Shown here: positions 36,388 through 47,343 of the stretch, piece after piece | Layout: every line of letters starts with the position of its first letter | Position numbering within the stretch: position 1 is the first letter of the stretch | Assembly: GCA_015499995.1 (NCBI GenBank) | Contig: JADNRV010000069.1 | Coordinates: forward strand, 62,001-126,000 | Reading direction: 5' to 3' | DNA length: 64,000 bases | From: Flammula alnicola | Lineage: Eukaryota > Basidiomycota > Agaricomycetes > Agaricales > Strophariaceae | The notes under the pieces: model-generated | Database searches by the model: none | The model's input: only the letters and a program-made list of their open reading frames with translations | What the model was told of the DNA's origin: nothing | Translations under genes and position numbers: made by a program

Positions 36388-39300
36388 GCACGTCCTCAAG
36401 GAGCTTTGCTTATGGCAACGGTCGTCGTTCGTCCTCCAAAATTTCACCTCTGCGGACCGTGGTCTTACCGTTGTATCCTCAAGAGATATCTACGACCAAG
36501 GCTCGACAAAATTACCCGCGATAAAAATTCAAAGCCCACTGTTTCGCCCCTTCTACTTGGGCCCGGAGCCACGTCTTCCACTACCTCCAACTATACGCTG
36601 GATGTACCAACGAATTAGGACGGATGTCTAACGCCTCTAGAAGAAACCTTCGAACACCAGTATCGACTCATCGACATGTATCATATCATCAACACATTCT
36701 CGAAGTGTATCAGTCTCCTTTCCTTTTCTCGTTTTTTTTGTCTCGGCGAGGTTTCTACATGTCTAGGTCTATGGATAGGCCGGAACGTCACTATTAATAT
36801 CAATCGTGGGCATGGTTCTTGGTATTAATGTATATTCCTCCCTTGTTTTCATTGGATTCGCTGTATATACATTTCCCCCCGTTATTTCATATGTTCTTGT
36901 CTGCTATGGACACATCATGGAAAATTTGTCTGGTCTCCTAGACGTCGCCATACCCGGATCTCTAGATAAGCTAAAATACTACATCATAATAGCCTTCGTA
37001 GAATTAGAACGGAATAGGATAGGAGGGTTGAAACGGAATTCCATAATTTCTCCTCCTGTCAAGCATCAGAAACCCAAAGGAACATGGACACGTATTCGAC
37101 CCTCGACGGAGCGATGCAGTCGCATTTTTCGGCTTCAACGGAGAGCTAGTGACCGCCGTGGGCGGCCGTGCATCGAAAAAAATATGATGTGCATGGGCTC
37201 TCGGTCATTCTGTTCAATTCAAAATCCACAAATCAAATTTCGAATAGCGTTATTCTCAGTAATGGGACGCATCGCGGGAGGTTGAATAGTAAGTACTAAG
37301 TAGTAATACAGCTTCTTGCCGCGTTGGCGTAGGCGTTACCCAATTCTGCTATAAGCAAGTCAGTTCGACGATGCAAGTAGCTTGTATGATGGGTATCTGT
37401 ATAGTAACAACATGCTGCCTCGCTCGAAAGTCGCTCGAAGCACGGTATTGGTTCTCGAATTCGTACCCTTGAGTTTGTGCTTGTTGATCTCTTGGGAACT
37501 TCATCGTTGGCGCCACAGAGTCACAGGGTGATTGGACAAGCTGACGGCCAAGCCGGTAGTGCATGTGGAGAATTTGGTTTACTATTTCTGTGTGGACAGG
37601 ATGATAAAAGAATTTTGTGCTTCGCGTTCATTGGGCTACATCGTATATGTTGTAAGGAAGATGACTAACACACTTGATTAGGTCAATATAAATCGAGAAA
37701 CGGGCAGAAAAATCTGATCTCACACATGCACAGTTTCCTCTGCTCCATTTAATCCATACCGCCGATGACGAGAGCACGGCTGATCACCAGCTGACGTAGA
37801 ACTGACGCGCCGTCGGGAAATCGAGAGACCCCAGATACAAGGAGCGCGCCTGTGATTCAAAAGATCGAAGACATGTGGTGTTGCTGCGCGGAGGCAGATC
37901 GATCTCCCGACGGACATCATCGAGCAAAAAGGAGAGCGACCACCGTGACGGAATAGAGTGAGATGCTGTGAGATAGCACGATCGAACCGGCAACAGCAGA
38001 AGAATACGAGTATCCTAAGACGGCCAATCCTTTTGGGGTGCTGTCGATAAAATAGGCTTTCATACAGGTCGCTCGAGCTTTCATTGGAAATTTCGAAAGC
38101 GAAAAGAGATGAAAGCTGGTTCTTGTTATCAGGAAAGGATAGTCTTTCCCTTCCAATCTCGTGGATATGCCACTCCAGACGCCAGTCCTGCAGGCGGTAG
38201 CATGTGGTCACCTCGCTGATCAAGTTCTGGCCCCGTGGGCCTCCTCTGAGGTGAATCCTGCGGTAGATAGATAACCTGATAACCTGAGAGGCGATGAAGG
38301 CGTACGCTTCACCGTTTATGCGACACATGGAGTTGGGACATTTTATCGACTCGTCCCTCAGGATAGGCCACGGAAATTGTTTTCCTTGAAATAAAGAAAA
38401 TGTTGAGAATATTCCGAGCGATTAAGTGACCAGATATTAACCCAGAATGCACGCGGTCATGCCCCAAGCACCCAGCCCAGTCGATATAGGAGGCTCGCCG
38501 ATGACCCAATTTTGATGTACGAGTATGTAAACGAACGGGTGGCGACATCAAATAGAAAGACGTACAGAAAATGTACGTCCGGAGCTTCAAGATTGTGCTG
38601 TGAGACGAATTCCGAGTCTCCATTACTCGGCCCACAAGCCAAAAAGTGCTTTTTCCGAGGTCTGGAAATACCATGTGCATGGTTTCGGTCCCCAAAAAAT
38701 AATCACCGACGAGAAGAGAATGCCGTTAGTTACTGACGAAACGTCGCAGATTTTCCTGTATTTGTCGGAGGAGGAGGATCGGGGTAGGGGTAGGGGTAGA
38801 TAATTCAACTAAGAATAGAGCCTCCACCGGTCCGAGGATACAAGAATGTTCTTGTTGATCTCGCTGTGTGCGATGCGCGTAAGAATGAGCGTTACACTCG
38901 AGAGAATCTTGCTTACCAGAGGCGGTACAAAATCCACTCTAACGTCGTGTCAAGGGTCGGAAAAGAGTAGCATCACGGTCCATTCCAGCATGTTGTGAGA
39001 ATCCAGGATCACATTAAAAGGTGGTTCTGGCAGACATTTGCGATGGTGGCGGAATGCTTTGAACACCAACTAGAAGAGGGTTTCGTGATGAGCTTCTTTC
39101 TTCCGGTGGAAGATAGTTTTCCCATCCACCCACGAAGAATTCCTTGGCTATGTACGCCCTTGGGTGCTCGTGTGTAAGCGACAATGGACCTCATTCCTGT
39201 TGATGCAAAATAGTGTCTTTTTCCAGTCGAACCTGACCGTGACCGCTTCAAACATGCGCGGGAAAATGAGCCCGTAAATCCTGACAAATAAATTTCCACG

Positions 39301-39724
39301 ATGTTTGTCAATGGAAACAAAAGCAGGTTGTCCGAGTCGTTGTCCGATGAACAACGCCAACATCCTGGCTCCTCTTGGCGGGCTGTGTGATGTTCTTATT
39401 TTCAAATGTTGACCACATTGCGAGACGCACCGCAAGGAGATCTTTCTCCTGGAACGTCGGGTCCACAATACGAAGATCCAGAGGAAGATGTATGTTTAAA
39501 TTTAAGGCTGGGAGATTGGGAGGGTCAACAGTAAGTTGGACAGTTGCGTCCATCATTCAAGGTTCGCTGACCCGTGCAATCCCATTCAGACTGTCCAGCG
39601 AATGTCGGATATGAAACGTCAGCAACCGCGAGGTTATTGCTCACATGTTTAAATGTTTCCTATGCAATCGGTACAATCCAACGGTCAACCTGTCCTGAAG
39701 GAGATGGCGCATATGCCTCAAGGG
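36388..39724. other. Intergenic, mostly without supportable genes
   Basis: The first ~250 bp may belong to the transcription factor's real C-terminus. The rest (3 kb) has overlapping medium-length open frames: 36806-37285 plus, 37720-38328 minus (202 codons) and 39148-39556 minus. None has a recognised motif. A segment at 39160-39390 minus (MLALFIGQRLGQPAFVSIDK) has protein-like composition and may be part of an unrecognised or decayed gene. A G-rich tract of three GGGGTA units lies at 38781-38799. Confidence 0.35.
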
Positions 39725-39731
39725 TATAAAA
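39725..39731 (+). promoter_or_regulatory. TATA box of the GMC oxidoreductase gene
   Basis: TATAAAA, 44 bp upstream of the ATG at 39775. A strong, close TATA box is common in highly inducible secreted-enzyme genes of fungi. Confidence 0.65.
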
Positions 39732-39774
39732 GTGGACAACAGCGGACGCAGAAAGCTCAGTCCCCGCCCTTCCA

Positions 39775-42237
39775 ATGTCGGCCGTGCTCCAATTAGTCTC
39801 GGTGGCGCTTGCTTTCTCTGGTGCTTTCGCATCCCCTGCACTGCAGAAACGCACGTCGGGCGTCACAACGTCGGCCGCGGCGGCGAATGGACAAACCTTT
39901 GATTACATCGTAGTCGGAGGGGGATTGACAGGAACGACAGTAGCTGCGCGGCTTGCCGAAGATTCAACTGTAACGGTCCTTATGATTGAAGCCGGAGCAG
40001 ACAACAGGGATGACCCTCGCGTTTACGATATTTATGAATATGGCCAGGCTTTTGGCACTGAACTCACCTGGTCTTGGCCAGCAGACCAAGGAAGATCGAT
40101 CCTTGGGTACGTCTCCATGCATTTCATTACTGTAATCGAATTTAACTAGAGCTTCCCAGTGGGAAAACATTGGGAGGAGGATGTGAGTAGTACATTATCG
40201 ATTCCTCTGCTTTTCAGAAGTTGAGCTGGTCTTCAGCATCCATTAATGGTGCTGCTTATACCCGTGGATTGAACGCACAATACGACGCCTGGTCAACTCT
40301 GCTCGAACCTTCAGAAGCGAGCGTCGGATGGAATTGGCAAGGTCTCTGGAGCTACATGAAAAAGGTTTACATCCGTTTATTCTTTGTCTTTTAATTCCCG
40401 CTGACCAACAATCCATTCAAGTCGGAAACTTTCTCTCCTCCCAATAGTCAACAAGCTGCCAAAGGTGCCCAGTCGATTTCGTCCTACCATGGCTTTTCAG
40501 GTCCTGTCCAAGTTACCTACCCCGACCTCATGTATGGCGGGCCGCAGCAGCCTGCATTTGTCAACACGATCGTCGGACTCACAGGCATTAACCATTTCAA
40601 GGATTTGAACGGTGGAACACCTAACTGTGTGTCTATCACCCCACTGGTAAATTCCCTCCTTTCACTCAAGGATAAAACCTGAAAGTGGTTCTGGTTCTTC
40701 TTTAGACGATCAATTGGCATGATTCGGACCATCGCTCTTCTTCTGTCATGGCCTATTTGACGCCAGTCGAAAGTCAACGAACAAATTGGTTGACTCTCAC
40801 TACAAATATGGTACGACCGAGTTGTCATAGCCCTCTTCGGGGATACTCATTTCTATAGGTTACCAAAATCAACTGGAACAGTGGAAGCATTCCATTGACG
40901 GCCTCTGGTGTCGAATTTGCACCAGCCAGTGGTGGCAGTGCACGCTATACTGCATCAGTAAGGCGAGAGGTCATTGTAGCTGCGGGCGCGATTCAGGCAA
41001 GTTCATCTTTATATATTTCGTTTCAACGCCACAATTCTAATCTATTCATTGCATTTTCCATAGACGCCCACCCTCCTACAACTTTCAGGGATCGGTGACT
41101 CAGATGTTTTAGGCCCTCTCGGTATCACCACCAACATTGACTTGAAGTCGGTCGGAAAGAATCTCCAGGAACAGGTGCGCATGGGTTATAGTGATCAATT
41201 TGCTTTGTTCTTACCAAACATCTTTTGCCCAGACCATGAGTACCCTTGGAGCTGGAGGGAACGGATTCGACGAAGGAGGAAGTGGACCAACGGATGCCAT
41301 CGCCTACCCCAATTTGTACCAAATTTTCGGGTCAACCGCGAATGCTACAGTCAGCCGTATCAACTCGTCTATCGCCGCATGGGCGTCGTCTCAAGCAAGC
41401 CCGGGGTTGTCGGCCGATGCCCTCCAGCAGATCTTCCAGGTGCAGGCGAACTTGATAATCAATAATAACGCTCCTGTTGCCGAACTCTTCTTCGATGTTG
41501 GGTATCCCGAGTCAGCATAAATTCAAATATATTTGGGCCATTCACGATTTAATAATTCTTTTTGATCATGCAGCACCTTGGGGCTTCTTGCGTGGAATTT
41601 ACTTCCTTTCAGTCGCGGAAGTGTAACAATCACAGTGAGCATTTCCTGACATTTGAAGGCGTTTACATATCTAATGAATTCAATAGAACACCGATCCTTT
41701 CCAGACCCCCAACGTCAAAGTCAACTACTTCAGCGTGGACTTTGACCTTGACGTCCAAGTTGCTGCCGCCCGGTTATCTCGAAAGATTCTGACCACGGCT
41801 CCTCTCAGGTAAGGTTCTCAGTTGGCACTTACACTTACTTAAATACTGATTCATCTCTCTCAGTTCACTGTCAACTGGAGAAACCATCCCAGGAGGCGCC
41901 GTACCAGACAATGCCAGCCGCGGCACGGACGCAGCCTGGAAGAGTTGGATACAGCAGAACTTCAACTCCGTCGCCCACCCCATCGGAACCGCAGCCATGA
42001 TGAAACGCAGTCTCGGAGGTTAGCAATTCTCTTTCCTTTATTAATGTGGGGCACAATATAATTGAATATGTGATGTCATTTTTAGGCGTCGTTGACTCCC
42101 AGTTGAAGGTGTACGATACCACCAATGTGCGCGTCGTTGATGCATCAATCATGCCATTGCAAGTTAGCGCTCATCTGTCGGCTACCCTTTACGGCGTGGC
42201 GGAGAAAGCTGCAGATCTTATCAAGGCCTCCCATTAA
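39775..42237 (+). CDS. Secreted GMC-family FAD oxidoreductase (glucose/aryl-alcohol oxidase-like)
   Basis: Twelve exons (39775-40106, 40160-40182, 40237-40364, 40422-40646, 40706-40810, 40859-40996, 41064-41174, 41233-41510, 41574-41634, 41687-41808, 41864-42018, 42086-42237) give 609 residues in one frame. A signal peptide ([20 protein letters not shown]) precedes a KR site. The FAD-binding Rossmann motif is [19 protein letters not shown], then LMIEAGAD, and the first GMC signature [18 protein letters not shown]. The second signature region is [19 protein letters not shown]. The catalytic His is in [12 protein letters not shown] and the second active-site His in [11 protein letters not shown]. 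Such enzymes oxidise alcohols or sugars extracellularly and make H2O2 for lignocellulose attack. Substrate cannot be assigned. Intron 6 (40997-41063) is GC-AG. Confidence 0.94.
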
Positions 42238-43653
42238 TATACCCAAGATTACGCGGCTTACGATATACCATGATCACGGACATATCTATCGCCTAGGACA
42301 CGGACATTTATTTTATCCACTGGGACTTTTATTTACATTGGACCTACCGTATTGGGCAAATACCTTATCATTAATAAGGGCTTTTACAATGGACATTGGC
42401 TTAAATGACAACGTCGGTCGATTTATCATACACGTGCAGCTGCTGCTGCCCCGCACGGGCTACTACGTACGATAACAAGGTGGAGCAGTCCCATCTGACT
42501 GAGCTCGGGATGCGGATACTCAAGGCAACATGCGGTATAGCGTCTCATCCGGTTGCCTTGCATAGCGTTGCTCGCATTCCACTTTCTCAGTTTCTGTATC
42601 GTCTCGCTGCTGCAGCCTGTGCAAAGCAGATTAGATTAGATTATGTATAGTATGACGAATCCATTAAAGGTCGCGCGTCACGTGCGAGGTAAATTTTCTC
42701 CCCGACACGCAAAGTTGAACTTGAATTTTGAAAGTAGTCTCTCCTGACAGACCATATACAACAAGATGACAATCGATCTGTTACTTGAAAGTGCGGGTTA
42801 CTTACTTTAGGGCCTGTTTGGGTACCGAGCGGTGTTTGGTTAGGTTAAGAGGTCTATTAACCCGCGAATCCTAGCCTGACCCAGCTTAACCCGACGCTAA
42901 CCTTTTTGTCGAATAGGGCCTAATACGGAATGGGGATGAGACTATGTTACTTCGGAATTCAATCATCGTGCTCTTTCTATGCAATAGCAGTATGACGCGC
43001 CATTCCACGTATTGCTGCCCGTTTGGGAGGTGCCCGGCGGGTCGAGACACTCAACGCGCCTGATTTCCTGAAAACATACTACAGTCTACTATGGTCTCTA
43101 CCCGGGCTATCTAGTTCTTCTGTCAATCCTAACGTTAATCTCTGTGAGCCATACGGTCTATTCCTGGCTTTCCGGGCTCGACTTCCAGGAGCCTTAGCCG
43201 AGATGCTGAATGTTCTGGTCACCGCCATTCGAAGACTCCAGTCCAAGTGGTTCTGCTGTAGCTTGACACTCATTATCAAGTTACCGCGGGCTGACAATTT
43301 AATCGGTGGACGTCAAGTTTGATTATCCCATGAAAACGTGGAACTCAACAGGTGGGACGTGACGTTTACTCTTCAATAACCATCTGAGAGCAAGGAGGTG
43401 TGTACGCACTTCATCCTTATTCATTTTGATAATTGACACCTATGATCTCTCAGCAGCTGTGGACCATGAAGTGGTACTATTTTGGGTCGAGAATGAGATA
43501 CCCCGACGTTGCGATCCTGGCACCGCTCATGGCAGAGAAGAGTTGGGTAGAGAACGAGGTATGCCGTTATTATGCCCCGGGTTCGAGAAATGTTGTTCTG
43601 CAAAGGAGCAACGCAGTCGCATTGTCAGATATTGGTATATTCTATATGGGAGG
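42238..43653. other. Intergenic with a possible small Tourist-like element
   Basis: No gene supported in about 1.4 kb. A possible element at 42810-42920 is listed separately. CACGTG occurs near 42680 and ATTAG repeats near 42632. Confidence 0.4.
42810..42920. mobile_element. Possible short Tourist-like element
   Basis: GGGCCTGTTTGG at the left end, with TTA before it, faces an imperfect inverse (the right end reads as GGCCCTATTCG on the other strand) followed by TAA. Ends of this kind with TWA flanks are known from PIF/Harbinger-type MITEs. The inside contains TTAACCC-like units. The inverted repeats are imperfect, so this is tentative. Confidence 0.3.
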
Positions 43654-43660
43654 TATATAA
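43654..43660 (+). promoter_or_regulatory. TATA box of the Y3-like gene at 43736
   Basis: TATATAA, about 80 bp upstream of the ATG. Confidence 0.5.
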
Positions 43661-43735
43661 GGCGGCCATCCAATCAATATTTAAAGCCTCCTAATAGGGA
43701 TTAAGTATCACCATCTTCGCTCATCCAACCCAAAG

Positions 43736-44563
43736 ATGCATTACACTCGCCTGCTTCTGGTCGCCTCTTTCTCGCTTTCCTGTCTGGCTACTCCCTTTCC
43801 CTCAGGTAAGCGTCGCCTACCACACTCTGTATTCTCATTCCGCCTGGCTGACAGTCTCCAGTCCATTTATCTCAACTATTAGAGAGGCGTAACGATACCG
43901 TGGATAATGTCTGTAACGAAATGCCTCAATGTGAGAGCCTCGCCTTGTATTATTCTCAGGGCTTTATTAAAGAAATGCATTGGCGTCCTCTTTAGGCACT
44001 ATTCATTGTCTGGCGCCAAAGAATGCAGGGCCAGCCTTGAACGATTGTCATGTTATTGCAGATACTTTACGTTATATAAGTCAGGCTCAGAGTTAGTCTT
44101 TTCATCTTCAACTAGGTTGCGTGGCTGTATTTATGGTCGACTTTCTAGGCGAGACCAATATCGTGGGGACTGGCGTACGTGAAAAATCTCCTTCTACTTG
44201 GGCAAAACCTTTCATGTTCCATCTTACTGTCCGTAGACCAACAACACCGTCGTGATGCTCTACCAGACCTGCAAGTCCTTCTTCTGGAACGCAGGTACTG
44301 TGCCTATCCAGTATTGTCGACCAATATGGGTGAGTTATCTCCAGACGTCTAACCCCGTGGCGACTTTCCAACCTTCCGAATTTGTTCTTCTCTCCTGTAG
44401 GCGGAAAAACTTGACGAGATGAAGACAATCTGTCATATTTCTGGGAATTCATACGGAGCGCAGTGTGTTAGCCCAGACAATAACTGGTTCATCCAGTACG
44501 TTCGATCCTCTCCCAACCTTTTCCAAGCTAACTAAGATTCGCCTTAGATTCGAGCATTCTTGA
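43736..44563 (+). CDS. Y3-like secreted glycan-binding-type protein, 147 aa
   Basis: Exons 43736-43805, 43883-43930, 43996-44091, 44149-44174, 44237-44329, 44401-44495 and 44548-44563 keep one frame. The signal peptide is MHYTRLLLVASFSLSCLATP, followed by a short linker with RR. The mature domain has LNDCHVIADTLRYISQ, NNTVVMLYQTCKSFFWN, PIQYCRPIW, GAQCVSPDNNWFIQ and ends FEHS. This cysteine pattern and the DCxVIADAL and W/RWFxQxxH motifs match the family of Coprinus comatus Y3, a fucosylated/LacdiNAc-type glycan-binding protein; that assignment is from memory of the family. Compared with its neighbours it lacks the long pro-region (exon 2 is 48 bp instead of 168-177) and has one additional intron splitting the 122-bp exon into 96+26 bp. 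Probably secreted; ligand unknown. Confidence 0.8.
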
Positions 44564-44677
44564 AGTCCGTAACTTATCGAATAGCAAAATAATTACATGG
44601 ACAAAATCTTTAACGATCTTTCGTAGTTGCAAGTTCATCACAAAGCGTTCTGAGTCCAGGACCTTTTAAACCGTTAT

Positions 44678-45547
44678 TTAAGAGTGTTGCACCCTGAAAA
44701 GCAGTTGATCAGCAATACGGGGATACCCTTGCCCGAAACCTTGACTCACTGAACAAACCAGCGACCATCGGTCGCGACGCAAAGTCCACCATGTGCGTTC
44801 TGTGTAGCTTGGCAATTAGGAGCGATGAAGCTAATTAGCGCAGCCTAACAAAAATATCCTCGTTATGGACGTCTTTTCAGTGGAAAAGAGAGAAATAATC
44901 GTACGAAGTCATTGCGGCAATAGTTTAACGCCGTGGTGGCTTGGTTCAAGAAGAAGGACCTGCAGGTCAAATATGTGAGGGAGAGGGTATTGTTAGTCTA
45001 AAACCATGGTAGCATATTATCAGTTTCCGTTCAACTCTAGTGCCCTAATCTGAGTAGGCTGGTACTCACTCCGGATGGCGTGAAGAAAATTGGAGCGATA
45101 TTGGCACTGTCAAACCGCAGTGCGTTTGCGATAACGGCACAATCATTGGGGTCGGGTCCTCCACCAGACGGTGTGAAGCAAATGGTCGTGCCTGTAAAAA
45201 AAGATCATATGAGCCTCTAAGTCTTCTACGTGGAGGGTAAAATCTGCTTACAGGTTGCGCCACAGACACTAGGAGTTTGTCGAGGAAGAAGTAAACCTCC
45301 CTTCTCAACGTTCTCCGAGGTGTTCACAGCATCGCAAGTGATGGTCTCCAGTTTGACATTCTTGTCGGGGCCGATAAATTGTGTGGAGGTAACAACCTGA
45401 TTTCCCTTACAGATAGATTCTATAGAATCAAGACGCATGAGATACCCTTCCTAATAAAAGTAATATGGTCCTACCTGAGGATGCAATCGGATTTCCTGCG
45501 ACGAGGCTAATGAGAGACAAGGGAAAGATAAGAGCGTGGAACAACAT
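44678..45547 (-). CDS. Y3-like secreted glycan-binding-type protein, 188 aa
   Basis: Exons (minus) 45475-45547, 45252-45419, 45070-45191, 44905-44997, 44750-44844, 44678-44693. Signal peptide MLFHALIFPLSLISLVAG; pro-region ICKGNQVVTSTQFIGPDKNV; then LPRQTPSVCGATC, CFTPSGGGPDPNDCAVIAN, ALRFDSANIAPIFF, TCRSFFLNQATTALNYCRND, FIAPNCQATQNAHGGLCV, DGRWFVQVQHS. It is a close paralogue of the gene at 47344 and convergent with the gene at 43736; their stop codons are only about 115 bp apart. Exon lengths 122/93/95/16 are identical to those of its sister gene. A sequence ending in PRQ before the cysteine-rich domain may be a processing site. Inferred secreted lectin-like effector or defence protein. 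Confidence 0.83.
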
Positions 45548-45597
45548 GCTAGTGGAGTGCGTGTTACTATTGTAGAAGACGAAGGGTTTGGAGCAAC

Positions 45598-45604
45598 CTT
45601 TATA
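45598..45604 (-). promoter_or_regulatory. TATA box of the Y3-like gene starting at 45547
   Basis: TATAAAG on the minus strand, about 50 bp upstream of the ATG. Confidence 0.55.
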
Positions 45605-47287
45605 CATTTTCTAGATTCTAGATGTATTTGCGATATTTTAACCCTTCAGTATGTAGCATGCTGCTTCGGAGAGCAGGACCTTCGTCGGAATAAGGAACAA
45701 AAATAGCCATCGGTCCTATGACACCGCTGAAACCGAAATTTGGGGGAGTACAGTACATCAAGAATCTGCACAACTGTGGTCTATCCGAGCCCGTCGAACT
45801 TTTATGGATATAGGTAGATCCGGTGGCCATACGTCGATGTTCTGAGGATACATACAGCATCCAGATCAGTAATCCTGGAAATATTCTATTTTTAGAATAT
45901 TACTTGCGAAGCAACTCCGAAACCTGTTATATTCCTCCACCTGAACAAACGTGTGTTTGTTCTCGACTCCCAATCCGAGGCCTATCGATTTTTATCACCT
46001 CACTGTGTTAAGCATCGTGAGACTCCCGGAAGGGACTGTATCATCTGGATTCTGGATGGTAGGCCTTGATCACGGCAGACTGCGGCGCTAACCCACATGT
46101 ACTTATAAGGCTGGAAGCTATCGACGGTCTCGCTAAATTTAGCGTGACATGTAATGACCTCATTGACTGGGATTAAACGTAGGAGGCAATATGTAGGTCC
46201 AGACTATTATGGACTTATCAGGGAACTTGCACTCATTCTCGCCTTCCCAAACAACATGGAATTGCCTTAATTATATTCATTTATGACCACCAGCATTTCT
46301 GCAGAACCTGAAATGCTGGATACATTTAATATGATGGCTTGTAGTGCAAAAGATTATTATCAAGATTAGAGAGAGGCAAGGGATGCCAAGTAGTGGTGAA
46401 GTGCGACAACAGCGTGAGTGTCCCTCCCGAGAACGAGTGTCATGTGAATGATGGGCCCATTCGAGCCAATAGCTGCCCAGAAATATACGGTCTATTTATG
46501 CCTTGGCTTCCACGTCGACGGCAGAGGCATTCTGTGCTTGATTCTGGAATGACAGATGATGTGTTTGAAGTATTTCTACCCATCACCTGGCTATAGCATG
46601 TCCAGATTTGTCCAGACTTGTGCTCATTCGTCCCAACTTATTAACGTTCAAAATACTTTACATTAATTCCATCAACTGGATCAAATAAAAGAGATGTTAG
46701 AATAAACTCACGCAGGGAAAGTGTCGCCGTCTTTGAGCAGAGGTTTCCGTCCAGGATAGCCCTTCGTTTTCGGTGGAAGGAGTATCCGTTACGCAAAGCA
46801 TTATTACCTCAGTACACGTGTTGGGCTTATAAAATTAGCGTCATGTAGAACTTGGGTCATAGGTCATTTCTCATTGATTCCGATTACTGCATGTCCTCTT
46901 TTACCGCCTTTTGAGGTCCGTTTTATTCGAGTCTAAAATGACGAGGTATCGCATAAACGTGCTACGACATGGTGGTAAGGGATAAAGAAGGAATACAAAC
47001 GAAGGGAAGGATAAGATATCTAATGATAACACGTGTAAATACCCGAATCGGGAACTCCAACTCCAACACGTTTGATTGCATAGAAGAAGTTTCCTTCATG
47101 TCGGACTTGAGTCGCGGGGAAAAGAACCGATTCTTGACGCACGTCCCTCGATGGGCATTTATGGCCAGTCGGTGGAAAGATCCGAATTTATTATTATAGT
47201 GTCGTTCGAGGTCTGCCTCTCCAACGAGCAGCCATATGCAACCAGTTCAAATATTAAAATATCTCACAAGGTAAGAATCTAGAAATG
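45605..47287. other. Intergenic between two divergently transcribed Y3-like genes
   Basis: About 1.7 kb without supportable coding sequence. It should contain both promoters. An imperfect small inverted repeat GGAAATATTCTATTTTTAGAATATT lies near 45876-45900. The short open frames on either strand show no family motif. Confidence 0.4.
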
Positions 47288-47294
47288 TATAAAA
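47288..47294 (+). promoter_or_regulatory. TATA box of the Y3-like gene at 47344
   Basis: TATAAAA, 50 bp upstream of the ATG, the same spacing as in the sister gene on the minus strand. Confidence 0.6.
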
Positions 47295-47343
47295 GCCAGA
47301 CGAGAACCTCATAGTCTCCAACAGCATCACGCACTCCACTACA

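Noticed and set aside
36806..37285. 159-codon open frame downstream of the transcription factor
   Set aside because: Amino-acid composition is not protein-like, there is no motif, and the region overlaps probable untranslated sequence.
37720..38328. 202-codon minus-strand open frame
   Set aside because: Many Arg/Cys/His runs and no motif; overlapping frames look equally (un)likely. Left as unassigned.
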